From: CAYQDB01 sp964416195 | GTDB lineage: Bacteria > Zixibacteria > MSB-5A5 > GN15 > FEB-12 | Length of the DNA stretch: 64,000 bases | Direction of reading: 5' to 3' | Assembly: GCA_964416195.1 (NCBI GenBank) | Contig: CAYQDB010000001.1 | Coordinates: forward strand, 62,001-126,000 | Shown: positions 35,611 through 44,614 of the stretch, piece by piece | Position numbering within the stretch: the stretch's first letter is position 1 | Layout of the letters: the number at the start of each line of letters is the position of its first letter | Notes under the pieces: model-generated | Databases searched by the model: none | Seen by the model: the letters and a program-made list of their open reading frames with translations, nothing else | Told to the model about the DNA's origin: nothing | Program-made: the position numbers and the translations under genes

Positions 35611-37508
35611 TTCTTGTCCCTGAACTGCATCATGTAGAGCCTCTGATAGAGGCCATTTCTCATCAGGAGCTCTTCGTGCTTTCCGCTTTCAACGATCCGC
35701 CCCTTGTCGATAACAAGAATCCTATCGGCGTTCTTGATGGTGGAGAGGCGGTGAGCTACCACAAGCGTCGTGCGGTTAGTCATCAAGTGGTCGATAGCAT
35801 CTTGCACCAGTTTTTCGGATTCGGTGTCCAACGCGGATGTGGCCTCATCGAAAATCAATATGGGTGGATTTTTCAACAGCGCCCTGGCGATAGCGATACG
35901 CTGCCTCTGTCCACCTGACAGCATCACGCCGCGATTGCCTACGACCGTGTCGTAGCCGGATGAGATCTCAACGATGAACTGGTGTGCATTTGCCATCCGG
36001 GCAGCTTCAATAACCGCGTCAGACGAAATGCCGTTGAGGCCGTAGGCGATATTGCTGTAGATGGTGTCATTGAACAGATATGTTTCCTGTGTCACAATAC
36101 CCATGAGATTTCGCAGCGACTTCAATGAGAGCTCTCGTATGTTTACACCATCGATAGCAATTGTCCCCTGCTGGGGATCGTAGAAACGAGGCAGCAGGTC
36201 CAGCAGGGTAGTCTTTCCCGCTCCGGAGGGACCAACTACCGCTGCAACTTCGCCATGCCTTACTTCCAATGAGATATCCTCCAGTACAGGGTCGCCACTG
36301 TCATAACTGAAGGAAACACGGTTGTAAGTGATGCTATGCGAAAAGTTGTCAAGCGTGCGAGCATGCGGCGGATCGGTGATTCGCTCCTTGGCGTCAAGCA
36401 CCCCGAAAATACGCTCCGCTGCGGCCATCCCCTCCTGCAGCTTGATATGTATCTGGCTGAGTGACTTGACAGGTTTGATCATTGAGAACATCGCCAGCAC
36501 AAAGGTCATAAAATCACCGGCGTCCAATTCACCTGTGCCGGCTATTATTCTGGAACCGGCGAACAAGAGAATTGCTATGCCTGCCACCGTTGCCAGGGTA
36601 TCGTTGATCGGCGAGGCCAGGTGGCGGATACGGGTCATGCGTAAAAGCGAGCGGAAGTATTCATAAGTGGCGCGAAAGAATTTCTTCATTTCAAACTTCT
36701 CCATCGAGAAGGCCTTCACAATCCTGATATTGCTCACAGACTCTTCGAGAACCGAATTGACATCGGCCATCCGCTTCTGCGACCGTTCTGAGTACTTGCG
36801 CAGCTTTCTGCCGGTAAGCCAGATGAATCCAAACACTGCCGGCATAATAACCATTGATAACAGGGTCAATTTCCAACTGAGAATGAACAGGAAACAGGAA
36901 AAGACAATTACCAGAATTGATTCCGTTACCAGTTGGTTGAAGCCGATATCAATCGACTCATTTAGCACAACTACGTCATTAGTAACTCGTGAGATGACCT
37001 CGCCGGTGCGGCGGCGGTGGAAGTAGTCAAGCGACAGATGTTGATACTTCTCAAAGAGCCGGTTACGAAAATGCCGTATGACCGATTGCTGCACGAAGGC
37101 CATGAAGAATCCCTGCAAATACAGAAACAGGTTTTTAGCCACAACCACTATGAGGATCAGCCAGCAGAAGTTCACCAGGGTCTTCTGACGGGTGTCGGCA
37201 GTTACAAAATTACTGATGAACTCTTTCATGGAACTCTTCAAGTTGTCCAAAGAAGACGATGTCCCCTCGACCGCTCCCTTGACTCCCTCGGGTTTGGCGT
37301 CAGATTGCGGGGTTGTCTGCTGAACACTTGTTTCGTTATTAGGCAGCACGGGGATACTGTCGACTTGGAACAGGGTCATCATCAATGGTCCGACCATCCA
37401 CACCAGCAGGCCTGATAGCAGTGCATGCAGCGCCGCCGACAGCGATGCGGTCACTAACCGTTTCCACTGCGGGATGAGAACCGAAAATGTCCGTCGGTAC
37501 AAATTCAT
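35607..37508 (-). CDS. MsbA-like ABC exporter (lipid A / lipopolysaccharide flippase)
   Basis: 633 residues, a half-transporter with an N-terminal six-helix membrane domain and a C-terminal ATPase. Walker A GPSGAGKTTLLDLLPRF, signature LSGGQRQRIAIARALL, Walker B ILIFDEATSALDTESE and the switch His in VVAHRLSTIKNADRI. Between the first two helices there is an extra loop of about 60 residues rich in Gln, Ser and Asp (NNETSVQQTTPQSDAKPEG...), longer than in E. coli MsbA. The position at the head of four glycosyltransferases suggests that it flips lipid A-core across the inner membrane. Other substrates remain possible. Confidence 0.88.
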   Translation of the reverse strand: MNLYRRTFSVLIPQWKRLVTASLSAALHALLSGLLVWMVGPLMMTLFQVDSIPVLPNNETSVQQTTPQSDAKPEGVKGAVEGTSSSLDNLKSSMKEFISNFVTADTRQKTLVNFCWLILIVVVAKNLFLYLQGFFMAFVQQSVIRHFRNRLFEKYQHLSLDYFHRRRTGEVISRVTNDVVVLNESIDIGFNQLVTESILVIVFSCFLFILSWKLTLLSMVIMPAVFGFIWLTGRKLRKYSERSQKRMADVNSVLEESVSNIRIVKAFSMEKFEMKKFFRATYEYFRSLLRMTRIRHLASPINDTLATVAGIAILLFAGSRIIAGTGELDAGDFMTFVLAMFSMIKPVKSLSQIHIKLQEGMAAAERIFGVLDAKERITDPPHARTLDNFSHSITYNRVSFSYDSGDPVLEDISLEVRHGEVAAVVGPSGAGKTTLLDLLPRFYDPQQGTIAIDGVNIRELSLKSLRNLMGIVTQETYLFNDTIYSNIAYGLNGISSDAVIEAARMANAHQFIVEISSGYDTVVGNRGVMLSGGQRQRIAIARALLKNPPILIFDEATSALDTESEKLVQDAIDHLMTNRTTLVVAHRLSTIKNADRILVIDKGRIVESGKHEELLMRNGLYQRLYMMQFRDKK

Positions 37509-37674
37509 CTGGTCAATTTAGCTATACTACAAACAAACGATCCGTGAACGGCATAAGTCCTCGGGTACCAGGTCAAACGGAGACGGGATCGATAGGGACA
37601 TGCGCCGTCCTCTAAGCAAACTTTAAATATCACTAATTAGAGGACATAAGTCAACCGACTTAACCTATTTTAGA

Positions 37675-38355
37675 TCAAGGGATTATACGTGTAGCCCCAT
37701 CCGGCGCCACCAACCGGAATTTGCTTAGCGGGATTTGTACTTTCTTCTTGTATGTCCGCTTAGTTGCTTTGAAAGAGACATCCCTGCCATTATCGAAATC
37801 TATCTTGCGTATCCGCCAGCCGGTCTCCTGCCGCTCATAGGTCAGTTCTAAATGCCAATGACAATCGGGTAAGAAGATGAGAAACCTCGGTCGCTCGCTG
37901 TTGTCATAGTTAGTCGCAATCCGAATGTTTTCCATCGCTTCTGTTGAATCTGGTAGTGAAGTGAAAAGATGCAGCAGGTTAAGCTCTATCGGTGCCTGAG
38001 AACACTCCGCCGTTAGAAAAAGTTCTCTAATGGTCTCATACAAGTATTCATTGGAAGAAGGGAAATAGACTTCCAGCGAATCGCTCGTTAAACGGCCTTT
38101 CAGAGCCCCTTTTCCGAGATAGGCCCGGCCGCCAAGAGCTACTACGGAATCGGTCTGGAAAACTTCAAGTCGGAACGAAGTCGGTTTTCCCTTCCTGCGT
38201 AGCCTGGCGTCAAAGAGGTAGGCTTCGACGGCGATTTTCTCTTGATCGCTTTGAAGCCGCTGCCCATCGGCAGCATACTTCTTATGCCAGGTACTGCAAC
38301 CGGCTAGCAACGCTAGGGCGACAACACTGGCAATAGATTTTGTCACTATATGCAT
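37675..38355 (-). CDS. Putative outer-membrane-associated lipoprotein, unknown function
   Basis: 226 residues. Clear lipoprotein signal: MHIVTKSIASVVALALLAGC with LLAGC as lipobox and acyl-Cys20. The mature part is beta-rich and includes KPTSFRLEVFQTDSVVALGG, RAYLGKGALKGRLTSDSLEVYFPSSNEY and a C-terminal TGWRIRKIDFDNG. The pattern resembles the LolA/LolB or DUF4292-type half-barrel seen in Bacteroidota lipoproteins, but I cannot assign it firmly. It starts one base after the site-2 protease stop, so the two are an operon. Confidence 0.6.
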   Translation of the reverse strand: MHIVTKSIASVVALALLAGCSTWHKKYAADGQRLQSDQEKIAVEAYLFDARLRRKGKPTSFRLEVFQTDSVVALGGRAYLGKGALKGRLTSDSLEVYFPSSNEYLYETIRELFLTAECSQAPIELNLLHLFTSLPDSTEAMENIRIATNYDNSERPRFLIFLPDCHWHLELTYERQETGWRIRKIDFDNGRDVSFKATKRTYKKKVQIPLSKFRLVAPDGATRIIP

Positions 38356-38356
38356 C

Positions 38357-38995
38357 TTATCCTATCGGTATACCTGCGAAAAGGCGAACAAAGAAGGAAA
38401 TAAACGGGCCGAGAATAATCCAGAATCCCCCGATTACGATCAAGATCATCAAGATGATTGGCGCAACCCGATCGAGCTGTTGGAGGGTCGGTTCCATATC
38501 GGGAGGCAGAAGATTTCGCAGGATATGCGAGCCGTCGAGGGGATAAAGTGGGATCAAATTGAAAAAAGCCAGCGAGACATTTATCATGACCGAGAAGAAC
38601 AGCAACAGATAGACAGCGTCGGGCAAGTTAATGGACATGTTGCTGACTATGCGGAAGATCATGCCGGAAATGAACGCCAGGCCCATATTCGAAAGTGGCC
38701 CGGCGGCTGATATCCAAAAGTCGGCCACACGTGGGTTGCGAAGGTTAAAGGGGTTGACTGGCACCGGCTTGGCCCATCCGAAGCGGAAGCCGGAAAGAAA
38801 CATCATGATGGTACCGAACAGGTCAAGGTGGGCCAGGGGGTTTAACGTCAACCGTCCCGCGTCGCGAGCGGTTGTGTCCCCAAATCGGAGAGCCGTCCAG
38901 GCATGAAAAAACTCGTGCACCGTCAAGGAAAACAGAATAACCGGAGCGGCGATTATTGCCCGCTGTATGAAATCTTCTCCAAACAAAGATATCAC
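38357..38995 (-). CDS. Site-2-type intramembrane zinc protease (M50B, YwhC-like)
   Basis: 212 residues with about six membrane segments. The zinc site is VHEFFHAW (His27, Glu28, His31) within the first helix and LYPLDGSHIL near residue 150, which supplies the Asp ligand. It lacks a PDZ domain, as in the small Rip3/YwhC-like group, so it is not RseP. The natural substrate is unknown. The downstream lipoprotein gene follows at once. Confidence 0.88.
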   Translation of the reverse strand: MISLFGEDFIQRAIIAAPVILFSLTVHEFFHAWTALRFGDTTARDAGRLTLNPLAHLDLFGTIMMFLSGFRFGWAKPVPVNPFNLRNPRVADFWISAAGPLSNMGLAFISGMIFRIVSNMSINLPDAVYLLLFFSVMINVSLAFFNLIPLYPLDGSHILRNLLPPDMEPTLQQLDRVAPIILMILIVIGGFWIILGPFISFFVRLFAGIPIG

Positions 38996-39321
38996 CTGGG
39001 TTTCGGATATTAAGTCAGGTCTTGCCCGCCAAGGTTCGCCTTTGGCGAATGACCTGACGTTTCTGTATACAGACTAATATCTCATCTGACCCTTGTGCAA
39101 TCTACAAAAAAACCCGCGACGGCGCCAGATAGAACCGTTCATAGGAAGTGTCCTGATATCAAAGGAAGTGGAAGTCCTCCGATCCTCCCCCCCTGATCAT
39201 GGCTATCCTTCCATACGTGGAGATAGCCAACTTAAGTACACGCCTTTGAGTCCGATACAATACATAGCGACAAATTCATTTAGAGGGTGTCGTTTGATTC
39301 TACAAAGAAAGGGGGGACCTG
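38996..39321. other. Divergent intergenic region
   Basis: No gene is supported. A palindromic segment at about 39015-39060 (CAGGTC ... GACCTG enclosing TTCGCCTTTGGCGAA) belongs to the hairpin repeats of this genome. The rest shows nothing I recognise. Confidence 0.5.
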
Positions 39322-39645
39322 ATGTTAAGAGCCTATATCAACTATCCGAACTCACGTATGGAGGCCCACAAACCCAACCGCAGCCGACTCGGTAAACACA
39401 ACAGGATACAGCAGCGACTAATCCGAATTGACACTTCAAACTTTTCGCAAGAGTTAAATAAATTCCAAAGGAACCAACACCCATGGCAATTGCAAATGTC
39501 AGGGGACGATAGCTGCCTCGAAATCGATTTTCGGGATGAAGATTTCGAGTGGGCTGTGTTACAATTCATTCAAAGACTACTTGGACAGCATCGTAAGCCT
39601 TTTCCCAAGGTAAAACCCAGTAAATCTAGGGGATATTGGAAGTAA
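39322..39645 (+). CDS. Small orphan protein, 107 residues
   Basis: Preceded by a strong purine-rich ribosome-binding site (AAAGGGGGGACCTG) and starting MLRAYINYPNSRMEAH. It is basic at both ends, and its C-terminal part, CLEIDFRDEDFEWAVLQFIQRLL, looks like a folded amphipathic helix. The codon pattern and lack of repeats make it more likely real than chance. No family is recognised. It is isolated, with the lipoprotein/protease pair on one side and gdhA on the other, both on the opposite strand. Confidence 0.5.
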   Translation: MLRAYINYPNSRMEAHKPNRSRLGKHNRIQQRLIRIDTSNFSQELNKFQRNQHPWQLQMSGDDSCLEIDFRDEDFEWAVLQFIQRLLGQHRKPFPKVKPSKSRGYWK

Positions 39646-39766
39646 ACGTCACAGAGAATTATCAAATCACGTGATCTGGAAATTGCGTATCTCCGTGATT
39701 GCTGGAATTACCTTCTCAAATTAGAATACCACCCGCTTTCGTATATGTTCCTAACGAAAGCCTCGA

Positions 39767-41104
39767 TTACGCATAAATCCCCCGAAGCTGCACCACCTCG
39801 AGCACGCGCGTGATCGCTACCATGAAGGCGGCGATTCGCATGCTAACCTTGTGTTCTAAAGACATCTTGAGCACATCATTGAAGGCGGCAACCATCTTCT
39901 CTTCCAAACGGCGGTTGACTTCTTCCTCCAACCAGAAATAGCCAATGCGATTCTGTACCCACTCGAAATATGAGACTGTCACACCACCGGCATTACACAG
40001 GATATCCGGTATAACCAGAACCCCTTTCTTATCAAGAATGGCGTCAGCCTCCGGAGTGGTCGGGCCGTTGGCGCCCTCAGCCAGTATTCTGCAATTGACC
40101 TTGCGAGCGTTTCTGTCCGTGATCTGATTCTCCAAAGCAGCAGGAATCAGGATATCTACATTGGCATAGAGGACGTCATCCGGTTTGGCTTTCTTTACTC
40201 TCGGGAAACCGACGATTGTTTTTTTCTTCTCGACATACTTGATCAGTCCATGGATATCGATACCATCCGGATCATGGATAGCGCCGTTGACGTCAGAGAC
40301 ATAGATAAACTTCACTCCTAAATCGTGCAACAGCTTGGCCGAAACCGAGCCGACATTCCCGAACCCTTGCACGGCTGCCGTGGCGCCATTCAGATGCAGC
40401 TTTAGGTGCTTGGCGGCTTCGCGAGTGGAAATCATCACACCGCGACCGGTGGCCTCAAGTCGTCCATGTGACCCGCCCAAGTTAATCGGCTTGCCGGTTA
40501 CCACGCCAGGCACGGCATGTCCCTCACGCATTGAGTAAGTGTCCATGAACCAGCCCATTACCTGCGGCCCTGTGCCAACATCGGGAGCCGGTACATCCCG
40601 GTCGGGACCAAACAAATGCATCATATCCGCTACGTACCGGCGGGTCAACCGCTCCAGCTCCCCCGGTGACATCTTCTGTGGTTCACACACAATACCCCCT
40701 TTGCCGCCACCAAAGGGGATGTTCACCACGGCGCATTTGAATGTCATCCACGATGCGAGTGCCTGCACCTCATCCAGAGTGACATCGGGGTGATAGCGAA
40801 TCCCCCCTTTGGCTGGACCACGCGCGATAGAATGCTGAACCCGATAGGCTGTGAACATTTTGAATGACCCATCATCCATCTGCACCGGAAGGTTGACAAT
40901 AGTACTCCGCCGGGGAGCTTTCATTAAATCCCGCAGGGAGGCATCGAGATTCAACTTTCGGGCCGCAGCATCAAACTGCTTCATTACATTCCCGAATACC
41001 GAGATCGGGAGAGTGAGGTTCCCTCGCTGGACAATGCTTCGAGGGTGCCTGGCCCTTGTTGGTTTGGATAGGATCTTAGTTTTGTGGGTGGGAGTGTTTG
41101 CCAT
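39767..41104 (-). CDS. gdhA: Glutamate dehydrogenase (Glu/Leu/Phe/Val dehydrogenase family)
   Basis: 445 residues. It oxidatively deaminates glutamate to 2-oxoglutarate, or does the reverse. Substrate and catalytic motifs are GPAKGGIRYHPDVTLDEV, the catalytic-Lys segment FGGGKGGIVCEP and PAPDVGTGPQ. The dinucleotide fold reads AAVQGFGNVGSVSAKLL, followed by YVSDVNG (an acidic residue at the end of the second strand suggests NAD preference). A C-terminal GANGPTTPEAD is also conserved. The N-terminal 30 residues are basic and variable. It is transcribed alone; the AAG-type glycosylase gene ends 30 bases upstream, possibly in the same transcript. Confidence 0.95.
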   Translation of the reverse strand: MANTPTHKTKILSKPTRARHPRSIVQRGNLTLPISVFGNVMKQFDAAARKLNLDASLRDLMKAPRRSTIVNLPVQMDDGSFKMFTAYRVQHSIARGPAKGGIRYHPDVTLDEVQALASWMTFKCAVVNIPFGGGKGGIVCEPQKMSPGELERLTRRYVADMMHLFGPDRDVPAPDVGTGPQVMGWFMDTYSMREGHAVPGVVTGKPINLGGSHGRLEATGRGVMISTREAAKHLKLHLNGATAAVQGFGNVGSVSAKLLHDLGVKFIYVSDVNGAIHDPDGIDIHGLIKYVEKKKTIVGFPRVKKAKPDDVLYANVDILIPAALENQITDRNARKVNCRILAEGANGPTTPEADAILDKKGVLVIPDILCNAGGVTVSYFEWVQNRIGYFWLEEEVNRRLEEKMVAAFNDVLKMSLEHKVSMRIAAFMVAITRVLEVVQLRGIYA

Positions 41105-41134
41105 TATAATCTATCCTTTGTTGGAGTTTTGTTC

Positions 41135-41728
41135 TCAATGTAATTTGGAAACGGCCTGTGAATCCTTGTCATAGAAGCGCCATTGCCGATTGGTGCCGAC
41201 CTTCACACCAATTCGCGGCGATCGTCCGGTATTGACAGTTACTATAGCGTGGTCTTCAAGATACATCCGGTAGCCGGTCAAATCAAGACCATTCTGATCT
41301 CTGGTAAGGCCGAACGACCGACAACACTTCCCGGGCCCGTCCAACAGATGATTCCCTCTCTTTCCGGGGGAGAGGCTGCGCATAATGTCCAGCCCCAGCT
41401 CCGGTTCGGCAGCGCGCAACAGCACCGCCGCTGGAAAACCTTCCGGTTCAGTAACAAAATTCAGGCAGTGGTACATGCCGTAGACAAAGTAGATATATGC
41501 AAAGCCCGGCGGACCAAACATGATTGCATTGCGTTTGGTTCGTCCCTTGGAGGCATGACAAGCCGGGTCATCTGTGCCGATATAGGCTTCGACTTCAACG
41601 ATCCTGGCTGAAAGTTTTCCCTGCGGTGAATGGTAGACAAGGTATTTCCCGAGAAGATCACGCGCCACTTCAAGCGTGGGCCGTGCATAAAACGAACGAT
41701 GAAGTTTCTTGAATGTTTTTATTGGCAT
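41135..41728 (-). CDS. DNA-3-methyladenine glycosylase (AAG/MPG family)
   Basis: 197 residues, the normal size. It removes alkylated purines in base excision repair. Motifs: RPTLEVARDLLGKYLVY, the catalytic IVEVEAYIGTDDPACHAS (with the active-site Glu), MFGPPGFAYIYFVYGMY (with the DNA-intercalating Tyr) and RSPRIGVKVGTNRQWRF at the C-terminus. It is oriented like gdhA and lies just upstream of it. Confidence 0.93.
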   Translation of the reverse strand: MPIKTFKKLHRSFYARPTLEVARDLLGKYLVYHSPQGKLSARIVEVEAYIGTDDPACHASKGRTKRNAIMFGPPGFAYIYFVYGMYHCLNFVTEPEGFPAAVLLRAAEPELGLDIMRSLSPGKRGNHLLDGPGKCCRSFGLTRDQNGLDLTGYRMYLEDHAIVTVNTGRSPRIGVKVGTNRQWRFYDKDSQAVSKLH

Positions 41729-41804
41729 ATCAGAGAGACCCAGAATAAATGTCGAGTTTCTCGCCCGTCTTTGAAGGGTTTGGAAACCGACTTACGATGT
41801 TGTA

Positions 41805-42656
41805 TCAGTCGTCGCATGATACGATCGCATCCGGCACCAGTGCCGCTGCTGCTTCAAAGTCAAGGCCTATCTGTTTCGGCTTGTGGGCATCCGAGCCCAG
41901 GAACTTAACCGCCACCCCCGCTTTCTTGGCAGCATTGATTATCGCCATTCTGGGATAGTATTCATGGAATCCGTGCCTGATGGCAGAGGTATTTATTTCC
42001 AGGGCAGTGTCGGTTTCCTTCAGGGTGTCAAACAGTTCTTCAAGGTATGGCTTGTGAGCGGACTTCAGAGTCTCCCCATAATAAGCGAAGCCGTACTTCA
42101 TGTAGTACCCAAGATGGGCGATGGCATCAAACAGACCCGATCGAGCAGCCAGCACTGTCTGCCGGAAGTACTTCGCTACCAGCTCTTCAACCGCGCAATC
42201 CCTGAAAAACTCGGCAAAGCGGTGGGAAGCAAGGCACCGATTGTCGACGTTATGTATGCCACATAGAACATGATCGAAGGCGTATCGCTCTCTCAGTTCC
42301 ATAACGAGGTCAACGCACCCCTCCCACCAGCCAATCTCAACTCCCAGCTTGACCGATAGACCCATCGGATAGAACTTCTCATTCGCCCGTCGCACGTCCA
42401 CAATGTAGGGCTCCAGGTTGTCGGGGTTGGTCGGTCTGTTCTCACCGTTGACACGTATAAAGCAACCGATCAACGGCACCGCCGGGTTGGTATCATAGTG
42501 TGTCGTGAAGCAGATCTCCGCTAGGTTGCGTTGAAGAGCTGCTTCACAATAATCGTCGATACTACCTTCGGCGTCGATGGAGTAGTCGCAGTGACAATGA
42601 TAATCACTCAACCCAGGCTGAGATAGGGGAGTCAATTGGAGTTGCTCAGACTGCAT
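41805..42656 (-). CDS. PHP-domain phosphatase (HisK-type histidinol-phosphatase family)
   Basis: About 283 residues from the ATG at 42656, chosen because it overlaps the upstream stop by only 11 bases; an ATG at 42734 would extend deep into the neighbouring gene. Metal-binding motifs: DYHCHCDYSIDAEGS at the N-terminus, CFTTHYDTNP, VKLGVEIGWW, CGIHNVDN and the C-terminal KFLGSDAHKP. These match the PHP superfamily, which includes HisK and polymerase-associated phosphoesterases. No his genes are nearby, so histidinol phosphate is only one candidate substrate. Confidence 0.82.
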   Translation of the reverse strand: MQSEQLQLTPLSQPGLSDYHCHCDYSIDAEGSIDDYCEAALQRNLAEICFTTHYDTNPAVPLIGCFIRVNGENRPTNPDNLEPYIVDVRRANEKFYPMGLSVKLGVEIGWWEGCVDLVMELRERYAFDHVLCGIHNVDNRCLASHRFAEFFRDCAVEELVAKYFRQTVLAARSGLFDAIAHLGYYMKYGFAYYGETLKSAHKPYLEELFDTLKETDTALEINTSAIRHGFHEYYPRMAIINAAKKAGVAVKFLGSDAHKPKQIGLDFEAAAALVPDAIVSCDD

Positions 42657-43287
42657 AGCCGCCGGCCAGAAAGGGGTTGTTATTTCGTTCTGCACCGACA
42701 GTCGTCTGTGGTCCGTGACCGGGTAGACATACAACCTCGTCCGGCAAAGTCAATATCTTGTTGCTGATCGATTCAATAAGCTGGTCGTGGGAGCCTTCGG
42801 GTAAATCAGTTCGCCCAATAGAACCGGAGAACAGAGTGTCGCCGCAGAAAAGAATCCCCTCTTGCTCGTCAAGGTAACAGACGCCACCGGGGGTATGACC
42901 GGGGGTCGACAGAACCCGCAAAGCGACTGAACCGAACATCAGCAACTGCTCATCGGTGACGAGGAAATCTGCCTGTGGTGACTGGATCGGTTTGCCATAG
43001 AAGGAAAAGAGAAACTCCGGCGGATTGGCCAGAAGATCCCGATCAGCCTTGCCGATATAGAGCGGAATCCGGAACTTCTCCATGACTGTCTGCACAGAGG
43101 CAATGTGGTCGCCGTGGCCATGGGTTAGTAAAATGGCACGTGGCTCGGCGCCTGATGAAGCAATGGCCTCGAATATGAGCTCCTCATCTCCTCCCGGGTC
43201 GATCACGACGGCGTCTTTTGACGCCTTGTTCCAGTAAAGATAGCAGTTAACCTCAAGAGGACCGACGACAATTGTTTTAAGTTCCAT
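42646..43287 (-). CDS. Metallo-beta-lactamase-fold hydrolase (glyoxalase II-like)
   Basis: About 213 residues from the ATG at 43287 (MELKTIVVGPLEVNCYLY), which gives the standard N-terminus; the open frame extends 40 codons further upstream without family similarity. Zinc motifs: LLTHGHGDHIASV, STPGHTPGGVCYL, ILFCGDTLFSGSIGRTDLPEG and VCLPGHGPQT. This subgroup hydrolyses thioesters or persulfides; the exact reaction is not predictable. It is translationally coupled to the PHP phosphatase gene. Confidence 0.87.
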   Translation of the reverse strand: MELKTIVVGPLEVNCYLYWNKASKDAVVIDPGGDEELIFEAIASSGAEPRAILLTHGHGDHIASVQTVMEKFRIPLYIGKADRDLLANPPEFLFSFYGKPIQSPQADFLVTDEQLLMFGSVALRVLSTPGHTPGGVCYLDEQEGILFCGDTLFSGSIGRTDLPEGSHDQLIESISNKILTLPDEVVCLPGHGPQTTVGAERNNNPFLAGGYAV

Positions 43288-43452
43288 GACAGGAGCGCAA
43301 GATATCCCAGGCTTCGGGGTTGTCAACTCTCTTTTACCTTTCCGAGCTATAGCGACGCTTGTGAAAGAAATGGCGATTTTTAGCCGAATCTGTTTGACCC
43401 GGAACACGGATAAGTTTATATTTTGTGTCCGTTGAAATGGAGGCGCGAGAGT

Positions 43453-44602
43453 ATGATGATAGCCGAACTCAGAACTAGAGTACCAGAGTTGAAAAGCCAG
43501 CTTGACAAACTAGCGAGGTATCTTTGACCTTGAAAACAGGTCAAAGAGGATTGGTGAACTTGAGCAGGTGACCGCCAAGCCGGGTTTCTGGGACGATAAC
43601 CAGGCGGCGCAGGCTGTCCTTCGCGAAATCTCTGTTCACAAGAAGTGGGTTGAGTCGCACGGTAAGATAGCGGCGGATTTGAACGACATTGAAGAACTTC
43701 TTGATATAGCTTCCCCCGATGACAGCAGCGCCGACGCCAAAGAACTCCAGAAGGCGCTCGATGAATTTGTCCGGGAGCTTGAGCGGTTTGAGTTCTCAGC
43801 TCTCCTTTCAGGTCCCGACGATCACCGCGATGCTATCCTGACAATCCACCCGGGGGCGGGGGGTACTGAGTCTCAGGACTGGGCCGATATGCTCTTCAGG
43901 ATGTACAACCGCTGGGTAGAGCGGCGGAACTTCACCGCCCGGTTGATGGACTACCAGCCTGGTGAGGAAGCGGGTCTGAAGTCGGCCACCATCGAAGTCA
44001 AGGGGGAGTTCGCGTACGGTTTTCTCAAGGCCGAATCCGGTGTTCATCGGCTGGTGCGCATATCGCCGTTTGACGCCAATGCCCGGCGGCACACCTCGTT
44101 CGCCTCGGTTCATGTCTATCCCGTTGTCCGGGGAAACCTGGATATCGAAATGAAGGAAGACGATCTGCGGATTGATACCTACCGTTCTTCTGGGGCCGGG
44201 GGGCAGCATGTCAACAAGACTTCATCGGCGGTTCGCATTACCCACATTCCGACCGGAATTGTCGTCACGTGCCAGTCAGAACGGAGCCAGCATAAGAACA
44301 AAGATGCGGCACTTACAGTCTTGAAGTCCCGGCTGTACCAGCTCAAGAAGGAAGAAGAAGCCCAGAAGATGGAAAAGTACGAAAAGACCAAAAAGAAGAT
44401 CGAATGGGGTTCCCAAATCAGATCGTATGTCTTTCATCCCTACAACATGGTTAAGGACCACCGAACGTCGGTGGAAACTGGCGATGTCCAGGGAGTGATG
44501 GACGGCAACATAGATCGCTTTATTGAAGCCTATCTGGCAGACCCAAACCTAAACGATAACCTCAGCCCATTGAAACAAGAAGGTTGTACAAAGGACTTGT
44601 AA
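43453..44602 (+). CDS. prfB: Peptide chain release factor 2, expressed through a +1 frameshift
   Basis: Two joined frames: 43453-43524 encodes MMIAELRTRVPELKSQLDKL and then ARYL, and the next codon is an in-frame TGA at 43525-43527. Skipping one base continues at GAC 43526 with DLENRSKRIGELEQVTAKPG and so on to the TAA at 44600-44602. The slippery site is AGG-TAT-CTT-TGA-C, as in E. coli prfB. The body has the RF2 anticodon motif SPF in VRISPFDANA and the GGQ motif in SGAGGQHVNK. It terminates translation at UGA and UAA. The frameshift lets low RF2 raise its own synthesis. Pta follows 12 bases downstream. Confidence 0.95.
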
Positions 44603-44614
44603 CAGGATCTTGTG

